A stretch of DNA of 64,000 bases, taken from assembly GCF_947490405.1 (NCBI RefSeq), contig NZ_CANLGU010000005.1, positions 62,001 through 126,000 on the forward strand. The letters are read 5' to 3'. The position numbers and the translations under genes were made by a program. Source of the DNA: an uncultured Algibacter sp. (lineage in GTDB: Bacteria > Bacteroidota > Bacteroidia > Flavobacteriales > Flavobacteriaceae). The notes beneath the pieces are model-generated. The model did not search any database, had not been told where the DNA came from, and saw nothing but the letters and a program-made list of their open reading frames with translations. Of the stretch, positions 43,749-53,841 are shown piece by piece. The stretch's first letter is position 1. Every line of letters begins with the position of its first letter.

Positions 43749-43756
43749 TATTTTTG
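43749..43756 (+). promoter_or_regulatory. Promoter -7 box for the OmpA-like gene
   Basis: TATTTTTG fits TAnnTTTG, 69 bases before the ATG, leaving a leader of about 60 nt. A direct repeat, AATTATGATTAA, lies just upstream (about 43701-43731). Confidence 0.5.
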
Positions 43757-43825
43757 TGACCTATCCATTTTTTGTGTGTCTCACAGACGTGGAAATATTA
43801 ACCATTAACTAAATTTTAATTTTTT

Positions 43826-44923
43826 ATGAAAACAAATTTATTTTTATGCCTAACTTTTTTATTAGGCTTAGGTTTTGCTCAAGCTCAAAACTTACCCTCG
43901 AACCCAGAACCTGGGAAGTGTTATGTAAAATGTATTACAAAGGACGAATTCAAAGAAGTTTCTGAAACTATTGAAGTATATCCTGCTTACACTAAATTAG
44001 AAGTAGTTCCTGCAACTTACAAAACAGTTGAAGACAGAGTATTAGTAAAAGAAGCTTCAAAAAAATTCGTTTATGTACCTGCAGTTTATGAAACAGTAGA
44101 TGTACCTTACACTAAGAAAGACGGAAGAAGTGACTTAAGCATTAGTCCTGCTACTTTTGGATCTAACTCAAGAACTTTTGAAGTTTATCCTGCAACTTCT
44201 GGATGGGAGTACAAGGAAACTGCTTGTGATTCTCCAAACAAAGAAGACTGTATGGTAGCTTGTTACGTAGGTTATCCAGCACAATTTAGAGATGTTAGCT
44301 TTACTACTTTAGCAAAAGATGCAACTGTAAGTAACGTTCCTGTTCCAGAACAAGGAGCAACATACAAAAAACGTGTTGTTAAAACTCCTGCAAGAATGGA
44401 TCAAATTGAAATTCCTGCTGAGTACAAAACAATAAAGCGTCAAGTTGTAGCTACACCTGCAAGTACAAGAAGTGTTACAGTTCCATCTAAATCACAAACA
44501 GTTACTAGAACTGTATTGGCTAAAAAAGGAGGGATTACAACATGGGAAGAAGTTGATTGTGGATTATTTGATGCTAACGTTTTACCAATCTTTTATGAGT
44601 TAGGTAGCGCACGTATCACTGGTGCATCTAAGAAAATCATTGATGAAACTTTATTACCATTATTAAACAGCAAGCCTGTAAATATTGAATTAATGTCTCA
44701 TACAGATTCTAGAGGTAATGATGATTTCAACATGTCTTTATCACAACAACGTGCTAATTCTGTTGTAAATTATTTAGTATCTAAAGGTATTAACAGAAGC
44801 CGTTTATCTGCTAGAGGATATGGTGAATCTAGATTAGTTAACCGTTGTTCTAATGGTGTTGAGTGTTCAGAAAATGAGCACCAAAGAAACAGAAGAACAG
44901 AGTTTAGAGTTTTAAACAACTAA
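43826..44923 (+). CDS. OmpA-family protein with repeated VPAxYKT modules
   Basis: The 365 residues begin with a signal peptide (LFLCLTFLLGLGFAQAQ). Residues about 25-245 are made of imperfect modules around VPATYKTV, VPAVYETV, IPAEYKTI and VYPAYTKLE, alternating with KxxVLxKEAS-like strands. An OmpA peptidoglycan-binding domain follows (about 255-360): LGSARITG, IELMSHTDSRGNDDFNMSLSQQRA and GYGESRLVNRC. It should tether the outer membrane or a surface structure to peptidoglycan. No beta-barrel domain is present. Confidence 0.85.
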   Translation: MKTNLFLCLTFLLGLGFAQAQNLPSNPEPGKCYVKCITKDEFKEVSETIEVYPAYTKLEVVPATYKTVEDRVLVKEASKKFVYVPAVYETVDVPYTKKDGRSDLSISPATFGSNSRTFEVYPATSGWEYKETACDSPNKEDCMVACYVGYPAQFRDVSFTTLAKDATVSNVPVPEQGATYKKRVVKTPARMDQIEIPAEYKTIKRQVVATPASTRSVTVPSKSQTVTRTVLAKKGGITTWEEVDCGLFDANVLPIFYELGSARITGASKKIIDETLLPLLNSKPVNIELMSHTDSRGNDDFNMSLSQQRANSVVNYLVSKGINRSRLSARGYGESRLVNRCSNGVECSENEHQRNRRTEFRVLNN

Positions 44924-44949
44924 GAACTAAACCTTCTTACAAATAATTA

Positions 44950-44976
44950 AAGGCATCCTTATGGGTGCCTTTTTTA
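44950..44976 (+). terminator. Terminator of the OmpA-like gene
   Basis: AAAGGCATCC pairs with GGGTGCCTTT (near perfect) around TTAT, followed by a T-run. Confidence 0.85.
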
Positions 44977-45049
44977 TTATCTTTTATATTGCATTTAAGA
45001 TTAATAAATACATTAGTTTATAGCCCATACACATAATTTATATTTATTT

Positions 45050-45187
45050 GGGCATGACCCAAAGGGGGCAGGCTTTAATTCATGTATTTCTATTTTATTT
45101 TTTTGAATTCATGAGCATAAATGTTTCAATACAAGTCCTCGCTCCGTTCTTACGCTGCTGGCTTTCCTTTACAATCCTTAACTCGGG
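45050..45187 (+). repeat. REP-like element, copy 4 (degenerate)
   Basis: It starts GGGCATGACCCAAAGGGGGC and ends ACAATCCTTAACTCGGG. About 45 bases with a duplicated AATTCATG are inserted in its first half. The GGGC end faces the upstream OmpA-like gene, as in the other copies. The following 265 bases (45188-45452) are AT-rich with nothing I can name. Confidence 0.65.
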
Positions 45188-45452
45188 TATATCTGCCTTA
45201 ATAATGGCTTAAAACAAAATACTAAGTCAATTTGTTATCGTTTAAACTTTGTAAAAAAATATCCAAACACCACTAAAAGAGATTTTTATTGTGTTGAGTT
45301 TTGCTTAAAAAACAAACTACATTTTTAGAAGAATTTAATTTTCTTGTTTCAATAAAACAAATAAAGGCATTAAACCTAGAGTTAGAATTCTAGCTTAAAA
45401 ACAATCTATTTTAAAACTTAAAGTTTAGCAAAAAAGGGGTTATACTATTCTA

Positions 45453-46583
45453 TTAGCGACCTCGCTTAGTAATAACATATTCAGGGTATTCTACAACTTT
45501 TTTACTAATATCAATTCCGTAGCTATCCTTCATTGCAGAAACCATTAAATCGTAATATTTGTAATGTATATCCCAATCATGAATTGCACTATCAACATTA
45601 TTTTGAACCAGTATTATCGGGGTTTCTAACACATTAGAAAGCTGATATTTAACTTGACTTAATGTAACATTATCAGCTTTAATCTCTGCATCTCCAATTA
45701 AAAAATGCTGAGTATCTTGCCCCCAATCTATTTGATTCGTATCCCAAAATCTTGGTGCATTAACATCAAACACTATAACTTCTCCTCGTTTATCTTGGTT
45801 TGCTTTTTTCAGCTTAAGTGCTTTCAAAATATACTTTGATTTTTCATAAGAAGCTTTTGTGTTATTTTTTATTCGAACACGATATGCTTCATCTAATTCA
45901 GAAGACATATTAATTTGGCTCTTATGACTATCCAATGCATAGGCCAAAATATCTTGAAGCCTTCCTTTTAACTCTAAATAAGTATCCTTTTGAGTAATTT
46001 GTAAACTGTTATCCCAATTCTTATTCAATTTTTCAACTAAAAAATCCTTCTTTGGAGGTACTTCTAAATTTTGAATGGTCTCTACTTTTTGATAAGCTTG
46101 AGTAACAATCATTTTATGTTTAGCAATAGTGCTTCTGTTATCGCGTAAATATTGATCAACATGGTAAGACTTAAAATCTGCTGGATGCCCCTCCCAAAGC
46201 TTTACACCTTGTGCATTGTATAGAATACTATACGGTAAGCTCATCACTTTATTCTTTGAAAATGTTTCACCTTCATAATCAATAGCAGTAGCTAAACCAT
46301 TTTTATGCTTAAGCATAAAACGCTTAACAACATCTGGACTCTCTTGAGATAATGAGAGAACATAAAAATTTTCTGGATACTGTTTCTGGAGCGACTCAAC
46401 ATATTTTGAAGCATGAATACAAGGTCCACACCATGTTGCCCAAAAATCAATAAAATACAACTGATTATCAGAGGTTTTAGAAATTACCGAAGGTTGAATG
46501 TATTCAGAAACTCTTATTTGTCCGAAAATAAATGACGAACTTAAAAAACAAAAAAGATAAAGTATTGACTTATTAAATTTCAT
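45453..46583 (-). CDS. Secreted thioredoxin-like (TlpA-type) protein
   Basis: The 376 residues start with a signal peptide (ILYLFCFLSSSFIFGQ). The thioredoxin fold comes first, with the redox motif WCGPC at 51-55 and a cis-Pro in MSLPYSILYN. The C-terminal 200 residues form an extra domain of unknown type with a helical middle and a beta-rich end (VLETPIILVQNNVDSAIHDWD). Relatives reduce disulfides in the periplasm, often for cytochrome maturation or surface protein assembly. It is a lone gene. Confidence 0.8.
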   Translation of the reverse strand: MKFNKSILYLFCFLSSSFIFGQIRVSEYIQPSVISKTSDNQLYFIDFWATWCGPCIHASKYVESLQKQYPENFYVLSLSQESPDVVKRFMLKHKNGLATAIDYEGETFSKNKVMSLPYSILYNAQGVKLWEGHPADFKSYHVDQYLRDNRSTIAKHKMIVTQAYQKVETIQNLEVPPKKDFLVEKLNKNWDNSLQITQKDTYLELKGRLQDILAYALDSHKSQINMSSELDEAYRVRIKNNTKASYEKSKYILKALKLKKANQDKRGEVIVFDVNAPRFWDTNQIDWGQDTQHFLIGDAEIKADNVTLSQVKYQLSNVLETPIILVQNNVDSAIHDWDIHYKYYDLMVSAMKDSYGIDISKKVVEYPEYVITKRGR

Positions 46584-46701
46584 GTTGATATATCCTTAAA
46601 CTTTATATATGCTATACAATAGTATACATAACAAACATTGTGCTAAAATAGTATTTTATTAAATATAGTTTTTATAATATACCATAATCAAAAGGAAAAA
46701 T

Positions 46702-46709
46702 TATCTTTG
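46702..46709 (+). promoter_or_regulatory. Promoter -7 box for the DUF4197 gene
   Basis: TATCTTTG fits TAnnTTTG, ending 22 bases before the ATG. Confidence 0.5.
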
Positions 46710-46731
46710 TTTAAATAGAAAACCCAAAATC

Positions 46732-47439
46732 ATGACACGAAAATTATTAGTGCTTTTCTTAATATTTAACCTCTCTTCTTGCGCTGAATTGCAGCAAGTT
46801 GTTAGCCAATTACCTCAAGGTGGTGGTGTACTCGGTAACACAGAAATAGCCTCAGGTTTAAGACAAGCTTTAGACTTTGGTATTGATAAGCAAGTAACCA
46901 AACTCACTCAAAAAGATGGATTCTTTAAAAATGAACTTGTTAAGATCTTATTACCTGAAGAACTCAGAAAGGTTGATAAAACATTACGAGATATAGGATT
47001 AGACAATTTAGCAGACGAAGGTTTAAAAGTGCTTAACAGAGCAGCTGAAGATGCCGTAAAAGAAGCTACCCCTATTTTTGTAGATGCCGTAAAAGGTATA
47101 ACCTTTGACGATGCCAAAAATATTTTACTAGGCAGTAATAATGCAGCAACACAATACTTGACCTCAAAAACGGAAACAGCGCTTTATGCTAAATTTAACC
47201 CAGTTATTAAAAATTCGTTTAGCAAGGTAGGAGCTGATGAAATCTGGAACAATTTAATTAATAAGTATAACAGTATCCCTTTTACAAATAATGTAAACCC
47301 CGATTTAACTGATTACGTTACAGGTGAAGCACTAAAAGGTGTTTATACTATGATTGCTGTTGAAGAACAAGATATTAGAACCAAAATACCTTCAAGAACT
47401 ACAGATTTATTGAGGAAAGTTTTTGCACTTCAAGATTAA
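46732..47439 (+). CDS. DUF4197 lipoprotein
   Basis: The 235 residues have a lipoprotein signal (lipobox LSSC, Cys17) and then the DUF4197 domain: EIASGLRQALDFGIDKQVTK, AAEDAVKEATPIFVDAVKGITFDDAKNIL and a C-terminal RTTDLLRKVFAL. The domain is all-helical and periplasmic; its function is unknown. It is monocistronic with promoter and terminator both visible. Confidence 0.88.
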   Translation: MTRKLLVLFLIFNLSSCAELQQVVSQLPQGGGVLGNTEIASGLRQALDFGIDKQVTKLTQKDGFFKNELVKILLPEELRKVDKTLRDIGLDNLADEGLKVLNRAAEDAVKEATPIFVDAVKGITFDDAKNILLGSNNAATQYLTSKTETALYAKFNPVIKNSFSKVGADEIWNNLINKYNSIPFTNNVNPDLTDYVTGEALKGVYTMIAVEEQDIRTKIPSRTTDLLRKVFALQD

Positions 47440-47464
47440 ACTAAAACACCATAATAAAATATTA

Positions 47465-47494
47465 AAAACCGAATACTAGCTATTCGGTTTTTTT
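47465..47494 (+). terminator. Terminator of the DUF4197 gene
   Basis: AAACCGAATA and TATTCGGTTT form a 10-bp stem around CTAGC, followed by a T-run. Confidence 0.9.
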
Positions 47495-47701
47495 ATACCA
47501 TACAACAAGGCTTAAAGCAGCTATCATATTATTGGGAAAGATGTTTCAACAATCTTAATAAACTGTTATAATCATTTAATATTTTTGATAAACGGCACCT
47601 AAAAGCACATTAAACATAAATATTATTGTTCAAAAATTAAGAATATTTTTATACCGTATAGATAAAATATGTATATTTAAGTACCTGTTTATCAAACGCT
47701 C

Positions 47702-47896
47702 ATGAAACAAATCACAGATGTTAGAACTAAAGAAATAAAACTTTACAATAAGTATAAGGTATTAATTGAACAAGCCTATAATTTAAAACAAACAGATTCT
47801 GCATTAAGTGATATTTCTGAGTTTAAAGCAATTAAATTACTAAATAAGCTAAATCGATTAAAATACTTAAAAAGAGAGCAACTTGAATCCGCATAA
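47702..47896 (+). CDS. Small Lys-rich hypothetical protein
   Basis: The 64 residues are basic and mostly helical (KEIKLYNKYKVLIEQAYNLKQ, AIKLLNKLNRLKYLKR). There is no signal peptide or membrane helix. The composition and a clean ATG suggest a real cytosolic protein, possibly nucleic-acid binding, but I recognise no family. Confidence 0.5.
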   Translation: MKQITDVRTKEIKLYNKYKVLIEQAYNLKQTDSALSDISEFKAIKLLNKLNRLKYLKREQLESA

Positions 47897-47978
47897 TTAT
47901 TTAGCATTTTTTTAACCTTTACAAAACATCTAAAACCTTCATTACCACGTACTTTATATATAAATAAAGAACAAAAAA

Positions 47979-48125
47979 ATGAACACACAATTTTGTAGAG
48001 TTGGAAAAATTAAACCCAACCTAAGTAAATCAATCAGTTTAAAGGAATTGGAAAAAAGAATAGCAAATTTTGTAGACGACACTACTAAAGTGCATTATTC
48101 TGAAGATTTAAACGGAGCGTTTTAA
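47979..48125 (+). CDS. Possible 48-residue protein
   Basis: This short ORF starts MNTQFCRVGKIKPNLSKSI and ends VHYSEDLNGAF. It is preceded by an A-rich leader. Its last 41 bases overlap the 3' end of the convergent BtuF-like gene on the other strand. Composition (basic start, acidic end) looks protein-like, but there is no homology evidence. Confidence 0.3.
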   Translation: MNTQFCRVGKIKPNLSKSISLKELEKRIANFVDDTTKVHYSEDLNGAF

Positions 48126-48891
48126 AATAAGCAAACGCTTTTACTAATCTAGAGCCATACCAAGAGAACATTTCGCCATCAACCAGTACAATAGTTGCAT
48201 TGGGGTAAAATTCTTGTAACTCTTCTTTATGAATTTCCTTAAAAGGAAAAGGTTCTGAAGAAAGCATAATAACATTTACTCTATTGTTTTCTTCACTTTT
48301 ATTTAAAATAATTTCTGGGTAACGCGATTTTTGAGAATAAATATTTTCGAACTTATTTAACTGTAATAAGTGATTAATAAAAGTGTTATTTCCTGCTACC
48401 ATCCATGGATTTTTCCAAATAAAATATCCAGCTTCTAATACCTGCTTACCTCTAATAAAATCTTTAAAAATTTTTAGTTCGTCCTTTATACGTCTTTTAA
48501 TAGTTCCTGCTCGGGTTTCACAATTGAATATCTTACCGTATTGCTTAATCAACTCTAAACTATCTTTAATATTGTAAATATCTGAGATATGAACAGGACA
48601 AATGAGTTCGCATAATTCAACAATAGCTTTTGTATTTTCTTCTTTATTACAAAGAATAATATCTGGCTTAAGTGCTTTTATTTTTTCAATATGAATTTGT
48701 TTTGTTCCGCCAACTACAGCTGCATCTGTTTTTATATAATCTGGATGAACACAAAATTTGGTCACACCAACTATATTAGTTTCCAACCCCAAATCGCAGA
48801 GTAATTCTGTTTGACTTGGCACTAATGAAATAATACGTTTAGGGGTTTCTGTAAAATGAATATCTCTTTTAAGTTGGTCTTTGAATATCAT
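48085..48891 (-). CDS. Helical-backbone metal receptor (BtuF-like), no signal peptide
   Basis: The 268 residues have the two-lobe fold of class III substrate-binding proteins: PKRIISLVPSQTELLCDLGLETNIVGVTKFC in the first lobe, a connecting helix (IEKIKALKPDIILC), and AGYFIWKNPWMVAGNNTFINHLL in the second. The Trp-rich motif resembles cobalamin-binding BtuF. A signal peptide is missing, so either it is anchored otherwise or it works in the cytosol. Vitamin B12 would suit a genome with IcmF and a B12-dependent ribonucleotide reductase nearby. It is the last of three minus-strand genes after prfA and pyrF. Confidence 0.75.
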   Translation of the reverse strand: MIFKDQLKRDIHFTETPKRIISLVPSQTELLCDLGLETNIVGVTKFCVHPDYIKTDAAVVGGTKQIHIEKIKALKPDIILCNKEENTKAIVELCELICPVHISDIYNIKDSLELIKQYGKIFNCETRAGTIKRRIKDELKIFKDFIRGKQVLEAGYFIWKNPWMVAGNNTFINHLLQLNKFENIYSQKSRYPEIILNKSEENNRVNVIMLSSEPFPFKEIHKEELQEFYPNATIVLVDGEMFSWYGSRLVKAFAYFKTLRLNLQNNAL

Positions 48892-48929
48892 AAAAAGAGA
48901 CTCTTACGTCATTACTACAATGATTTCTA

Positions 48930-49748
48930 TCAATGATGTTTCAATTCAATTGCCATAGCTTGCTGCAAATCTTCAGCCTTTTTAGCAGCAGCTTGAGCAA
49001 AATCAGTATTATTTGAAGCATATATAATTCCTCTAGAAGAGTTTATCAATAAACCTATGTTCTCACTCATTCCATATTTACAAACATCTTGCAAATTGCC
49101 ACCTTGAGCTCCAACACCCGGTACTAAAAGAAAACTATTTGGAATAATGTTTCTAATATCAGCTAAAAACTCTGCTTTTGTTGCACCAACAACATACATT
49201 AAATTTTCAGAATTTTTCCAAGATTTAGAAGTTTCCAATACATGTTTGTAAACTTCTTTACCATCAATGCTTTTAGTTTGAAAATCAAAAGCACCTTGGT
49301 TTGATGTAAGTGCTAAAAGGATAGTATGTTTATTTTCGAAAGCTAAAAAAGGTTCTACCGAATCTTTTCCCATATAAGGAGCAACGGTAACTGAATCAAA
49401 AGCTAAGTCTTCAAAAAATGCTTTAGCATACATGGTACTTGTGTTACCAATATCACCACGTTTAGCATCAGCAATAGTAAAAATATCTGGATGATTCTTA
49501 TTTAAGTAATTTATTGTTTTTTCAAGAGCTTGCCATCCTTTTATACCATAAGCTTCATAAAAAGCCGTATTGGGCTTATAAGCAACACATAAATGATGTG
49601 TTGCATCAATAATAGCTTTGTTGAAAGCAAAAATAGGATCCTCTTCTTTTAAAAGATGTTGAGGAATTTTATTTAAATCAACATCCAATCCAATACATAG
49701 AAAGGATTTCTTTTTTTTGATTTGCTGAACGAGTTGGCTTGTAGTCAC
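48930..49748 (-). CDS. pyrF: Orotidine 5'-phosphate decarboxylase
   Basis: This is the last step of UMP synthesis. The 272 residues belong to the longer type 2 group: [14 protein letters not shown] at the N-terminus, the catalytic Lys/Asp cluster [21 protein letters not shown] near residue 90, and [10 protein letters not shown] for phosphate binding. It starts 10 bases after prfA, so the two are probably co-transcribed. Confidence 0.95.
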   Translation of the reverse strand: MTTSQLVQQIKKKKSFLCIGLDVDLNKIPQHLLKEEDPIFAFNKAIIDATHHLCVAYKPNTAFYEAYGIKGWQALEKTINYLNKNHPDIFTIADAKRGDIGNTSTMYAKAFFEDLAFDSVTVAPYMGKDSVEPFLAFENKHTILLALTSNQGAFDFQTKSIDGKEVYKHVLETSKSWKNSENLMYVVGATKAEFLADIRNIIPNSFLLVPGVGAQGGNLQDVCKYGMSENIGLLINSSRGIIYASNNTDFAQAAAKKAEDLQQAMAIELKHH

Positions 49749-49758
49749 TTGTTTTATT

Positions 49759-50835
49759 TTAAATCACATCATTACTAGCCTTCAACTTCTCAGTGTTTTC
49801 AGCCAATTGTAATTCGTCTATAATTTTTTGAATATCACCATTTACAATATTTGACAAGTCATAAAGTGTTAATCCAATTCTATGGTCTGTAACACGCCCT
49901 TGGGGATAATTATAAGTTCTAATTTTCGCACTTCTATCACCACTAGTTACCATAGTGCCACGTAAAGCAGCATCCTCTTCCATTTTTTTAGCTAATTCTA
50001 AATCATATAAACGAGAACGCAATACTTTAAAAGCCTTCTCTTTATTTTTATGCTGCGATTTCTGGTCTTGACACTGTGCCACTAAACCAGTTGGCTCATG
50101 CGTTAATCGAACAGCAGAGTAAGTAGTATTTACAGATTGTCCACCAGGACCAGAAGAACAGAAAAAATCAATTCTTACGTCTTTAGGATTTATCTCAACA
50201 TCAAATTCTTCAGCTTCAGGAAAAACCATCACGGTTGCTGCACTAGTATGCACACGTCCTTGCGTTTCAGTTTGAGGTACTCGCTGTACACGATGTACTC
50301 CAGCCTCAAATTTTAAAGTGCCATATACATCATCTCCAGAAACTTCAAACTGAATTTCTTTAAAACCTCCATTTGTGCCTTCACTAAAATCTACTGTATC
50401 TACTCGCCAACCTCTACCCTCGCAATATTTAGTATACATTCTAAACAAATCACCTGCAAAAATACTAGCTTCATCTCCACCTGTTCCAGCGCGTAACTCG
50501 ACTACAGCATTTTTGGCATCTTCAGGATCTTTAGGAATTAAAAGTACTTTAATTTCCTCTTCTAATACAGGTATTCCAGTTTTAGCCTCATCATATTGCA
50601 TTTTGGCCATTTCTACCATTTCAGAGTCACTTCCATCAGAAATAATCTCTTCAGCCTCAGCTAAATTATTGCTAAGTTCAATGTATTGCTCACGCTTATC
50701 CATAAGAATTCGCAAGTCTTTGTATTCTCTGTTTAGGGCAACATATCGTTTTTGATCTGTAATAATATCAGGTTGGATGATCAAATCACTAACCTCATCA
50801 AAACGCTGTTTTACTATCTGTAATTTCTCTAACAT
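49759..50835 (-). CDS. prfA: Peptide chain release factor 1
   Basis: RF1 terminates translation at UAA and UAG. The 358 residues carry the universal GGQ motif in [17 protein letters not shown] near residue 230, the [16 protein letters not shown] segment ahead of it, the tail [14 protein letters not shown], and RTYN. The recognition loop lies in the domain with [19 protein letters not shown]. It is first in the unit prfA-pyrF. Confidence 0.96.
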   Translation of the reverse strand: MLEKLQIVKQRFDEVSDLIIQPDIITDQKRYVALNREYKDLRILMDKREQYIELSNNLAEAEEIISDGSDSEMVEMAKMQYDEAKTGIPVLEEEIKVLLIPKDPEDAKNAVVELRAGTGGDEASIFAGDLFRMYTKYCEGRGWRVDTVDFSEGTNGGFKEIQFEVSGDDVYGTLKFEAGVHRVQRVPQTETQGRVHTSAATVMVFPEAEEFDVEINPKDVRIDFFCSSGPGGQSVNTTYSAVRLTHEPTGLVAQCQDQKSQHKNKEKAFKVLRSRLYDLELAKKMEEDAALRGTMVTSGDRSAKIRTYNYPQGRVTDHRIGLTLYDLSNIVNGDIQKIIDELQLAENTEKLKASNDVI

Positions 50836-50953
50836 CTGCCTTTTTAATTGGAAACCAAAAATACGATAATTTATGAATTTTCAAGGATTACATCCCGCCG
50901 TTCTTAACAAAAAAAAAAATATTCTTTACCAATCGACGTTATTATAGATACTT

Positions 50954-51241
50954 ATGCAACAGTTAATGTCCATATTCATGTTTTACAGACCATTTATTGT
51001 TTGGTCTTTGATTATTAATATGGTGCTTTCATTTATAAAATTTGAAATTATCACCATACTCATCATCAAACTCTTGCTTATTTTTTCGCTTTGGCATTTT
51101 CTGAGTGAAACACATGCAAAACGAAAACTCATTTTCTATAAAAAACTTGGGGTGTCAATGATAAAACTATTCTCTCTTGTTTTTGTTATCGATGCTGTAT
51201 TCTCACTTCCTTTTCTTGTAATCTTGAAAGAGTTTGTTTAA
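50954..51241 (+). CDS. Small three-helix membrane protein
   Basis: The 95 residues have hydrophobic segments at about 10-25, 30-50 and 70-90 with a basic loop (HAKRKLIFYKKLG). No motif is recognised. The divergent position to prfA and its own terminator support a real gene. Confidence 0.6.
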   Translation: MQQLMSIFMFYRPFIVWSLIINMVLSFIKFEIITILIIKLLLIFSLWHFLSETHAKRKLIFYKKLGVSMIKLFSLVFVIDAVFSLPFLVILKEFV

Positions 51242-51244
51242 ACA

Positions 51245-51272
51245 AAAAAGGAAGTTAATAACCTCCTTTTTA
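51245..51272. terminator. Bidirectional terminator between convergent genes
   Basis: AAAAGGAAGTT pairs with AACCTCCTTTT with one mismatch around AAT, and serves both the small membrane protein gene and nrdJ. Confidence 0.75.
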
Positions 51273-51285
51273 TTTAAAACATGAT

Positions 51286-53841
51286 TTAACCGCACTTAGA
51301 AGAACCACAATCTTTACAAGTTAAACAGCCTTCTTGATAAATTAAATTTTCAGATTCACAATTAGTACAAGTTTGCCCTTTTGCTTTTGTACCGTCTGCT
51401 ACATAACGCTTTAGTGCTCTACCCACTCCATTTTTCCATGTATTTATTGATTCGCTATCTAATTGTAAACTATTTATTAAATCTACAATTTTATCAATAG
51501 GCATATCATGACGCAGTGTACTTGAAATGAGTTTTGCATAATTCCAAAACTCTGGATTAAACTTATGCGACAAGCCTTCAATCGTGGTTTTATAACCTCT
51601 TGTGTTCTTGTATTGAAAATCGTAGCGCGAACTTCCATCTTCATTTCTATTTTTTATTATAAGACCTTTGTTTACCCATCTAGGAATTAAAATTCCATCT
51701 TCATCATCCGCTAAACCTGTAAATATCTCATAAGGCTTATCATTAATTAAACCAATAAAGGCAATCCATTTTTCTTTGCTATTTTGAAAACGAACCACAT
51801 CAGCTTCTAATGTTTGAGGTCGTTTCTTTGGAAATCCAGCCTCATTTTTTTCTTCCTTTTCTTCTTTCTTGTCATCATTAGAAATAAGCACTCCAGAACG
51901 GGAACCATCTCTATAAACTGTAACACCCTTACAGCCTACCTCCCAAGCTTTCAAATAGAGTTCGCCTACCAAATCTTCAGTAACATCATTTGGTAAATTA
52001 ATAGTAACACTTATGGAATGATCTACCCATTTCTGGATAGCACCTTGCATACTCACTTTACTCAACCAATCTACGTCATTAGAAGTCGCTTTGTAATAAG
52101 GCGATTTTTTAATTAACATATTAATTTCTTCTTGTGAAAAGTTTTTTGATGTATCAATACCGTTAACTTCCATCCATTGTTTAAACCTATGATGGAATAC
52201 TACATATTCTTCCCATGAATCACCAACCTCATCAACAAAATCAACACGTACCTCTTTATCATTGGGGTTTACTTTTCTTCTACGCTTATAAACTGGCATA
52301 AAAACGGGTTCTATTCCAGAAGTGGTCTGTGTCATCAAACTCGTTGTACCAGTAGGCGCAATAGTTAACAATGCAATATTTCGTCTTCCATACTCTAACA
52401 TTTCGTAGTATAATTGACTATCAGCTTCTTTCAATCTTTGAATAAACGGATTATTTTTTTCACGTTCTGCATCAAAAATTGAAAATGCACCTCGTTCTTT
52501 GGCTAAATGTACCGACGCACGATATGCTTCAACAGCAATGGTTTTATGAACTTCTAAAGAAAATGCATTTCCTTTTTTACTTCCGTACTGAATACCTAGT
52601 GCAGCTAACATATCACCTTCAGCTGTGATACCTACTCCTGTTCTTCTGCCTTCTTCTGCTTTGCGCTGTATATTTAACCACAAGTTGCGCTCTGTAGCTT
52701 TAACTTCGTCAGTTTCTGGGTCTTCATCAATTTTCTTTAAAATTTTATCAATCTTTTCAAGTTCTAAATCGATAATATCATCCATTATACGTTGCGCATA
52801 AGCCACGTGTTTTTTAAACAAATCGAAGTTAAATTTAGCATGCGATGTAAACGGATTTTCTACATAAGAAAATAAATTAATCGCCAATAATCTACAAGAA
52901 TCGTAAGGACATAATGGAATCTCTCCACATGGATTAGTAGAAACTGTTTTATAACCTAAATCTGCATAACAATCAGGAACCGATTCATTGATTATAGTGT
53001 CCCAGAACAAAATTCCAGGTTCTGCAGATTTCCATGCGTTATGCACTATTTTTTTCCATAGCCCATTTGCATCAACAGATTTAGACACTTTAGGGTTCTC
53101 ACTAAAAATAGGATATTTTTGAGTGTAATCAGTACCATTTTTTACAGCCTTCATGAAACTGTCGTCAATCCTAACCGAGACATTCGCACCAGTAACTTTT
53201 CCTTGTTCTAATTTTGCATTAATAAAATCTTCTGAGTCTGGATGATTAATAGAAACTGAAAGCATCAATGCACCGCGCCTGCCATCTTGAGCAACCTCTC
53301 TTGTAGAATTAGAGTAACGCTCCATAAAAGGCACCAAACCTGTTGATGTTAGCGCTGAATTTTTAACTGCAGAACCTTTAGGGCGCACATGTGACAAATC
53401 ATGACCAACACCACCTCTGCGCTTCATGAGTTGAACTTGTTCTTGATCAATCTTCATAATACCGCCATAGGAATCTGACGCTCCAGAATTACCAATCACA
53501 AAACAATTAGATAAAGAGCCTATTTGATATGGATTACCAATTCCTGCCATGGGGCTTCCTTGAGGCACAATGTATTTAAAGTTTTTTATTAAATCGAAAA
53601 TTTCATCTTCGCTTAACGGGTTGTTATATTTTATTTCAATCCTAGCAATTTCTTTAGCAATACGCTTATGCATATCGTTAGGTGTTTGTTCATAAATATT
53701 TCCTTCAGAATCTTTAAGCGCGTATTTATTTAACCATACACGAGCAGCGAGGTCATCATTTTTAAAATATTCTAGCGACGCATTAAAAGCATCATCTTGA
53801 GAAAAGGTTTGAGGTGTATTTTGGGCAATATTAGTTTTCAT
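51286..53841 (-). CDS. nrdJ: Adenosylcobalamin-dependent ribonucleotide reductase (class II)
   Basis: This oxygen-independent class II enzyme reduces ribonucleotides with a radical from adenosylcobalamin. The 851 residues include SNCFVIGNSGASDSYGG near residue 112 (first active Cys), NPCGEIPLCPYDSCRL with the thiyl Cys and Glu near residue 315, and the radical/substrate region APTGTTSLMTQTTSGIEPVF. A C-terminal zinc-ribbon tail has CTNCESENLIYQEGCLTCKDCG. No cobalamin riboswitch was seen upstream. It is a single gene. Confidence 0.95.
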   Translation of the reverse strand: MKTNIAQNTPQTFSQDDAFNASLEYFKNDDLAARVWLNKYALKDSEGNIYEQTPNDMHKRIAKEIARIEIKYNNPLSEDEIFDLIKNFKYIVPQGSPMAGIGNPYQIGSLSNCFVIGNSGASDSYGGIMKIDQEQVQLMKRRGGVGHDLSHVRPKGSAVKNSALTSTGLVPFMERYSNSTREVAQDGRRGALMLSVSINHPDSEDFINAKLEQGKVTGANVSVRIDDSFMKAVKNGTDYTQKYPIFSENPKVSKSVDANGLWKKIVHNAWKSAEPGILFWDTIINESVPDCYADLGYKTVSTNPCGEIPLCPYDSCRLLAINLFSYVENPFTSHAKFNFDLFKKHVAYAQRIMDDIIDLELEKIDKILKKIDEDPETDEVKATERNLWLNIQRKAEEGRRTGVGITAEGDMLAALGIQYGSKKGNAFSLEVHKTIAVEAYRASVHLAKERGAFSIFDAEREKNNPFIQRLKEADSQLYYEMLEYGRRNIALLTIAPTGTTSLMTQTTSGIEPVFMPVYKRRRKVNPNDKEVRVDFVDEVGDSWEEYVVFHHRFKQWMEVNGIDTSKNFSQEEINMLIKKSPYYKATSNDVDWLSKVSMQGAIQKWVDHSISVTINLPNDVTEDLVGELYLKAWEVGCKGVTVYRDGSRSGVLISNDDKKEEKEEKNEAGFPKKRPQTLEADVVRFQNSKEKWIAFIGLINDKPYEIFTGLADDEDGILIPRWVNKGLIIKNRNEDGSSRYDFQYKNTRGYKTTIEGLSHKFNPEFWNYAKLISSTLRHDMPIDKIVDLINSLQLDSESINTWKNGVGRALKRYVADGTKAKGQTCTNCESENLIYQEGCLTCKDCGSSKCG

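Noticed and set aside
50375-50755. 126-residue ORF opposite prfA
   Set aside because: It is an antisense shadow of prfA; the prfA frame has all family motifs.
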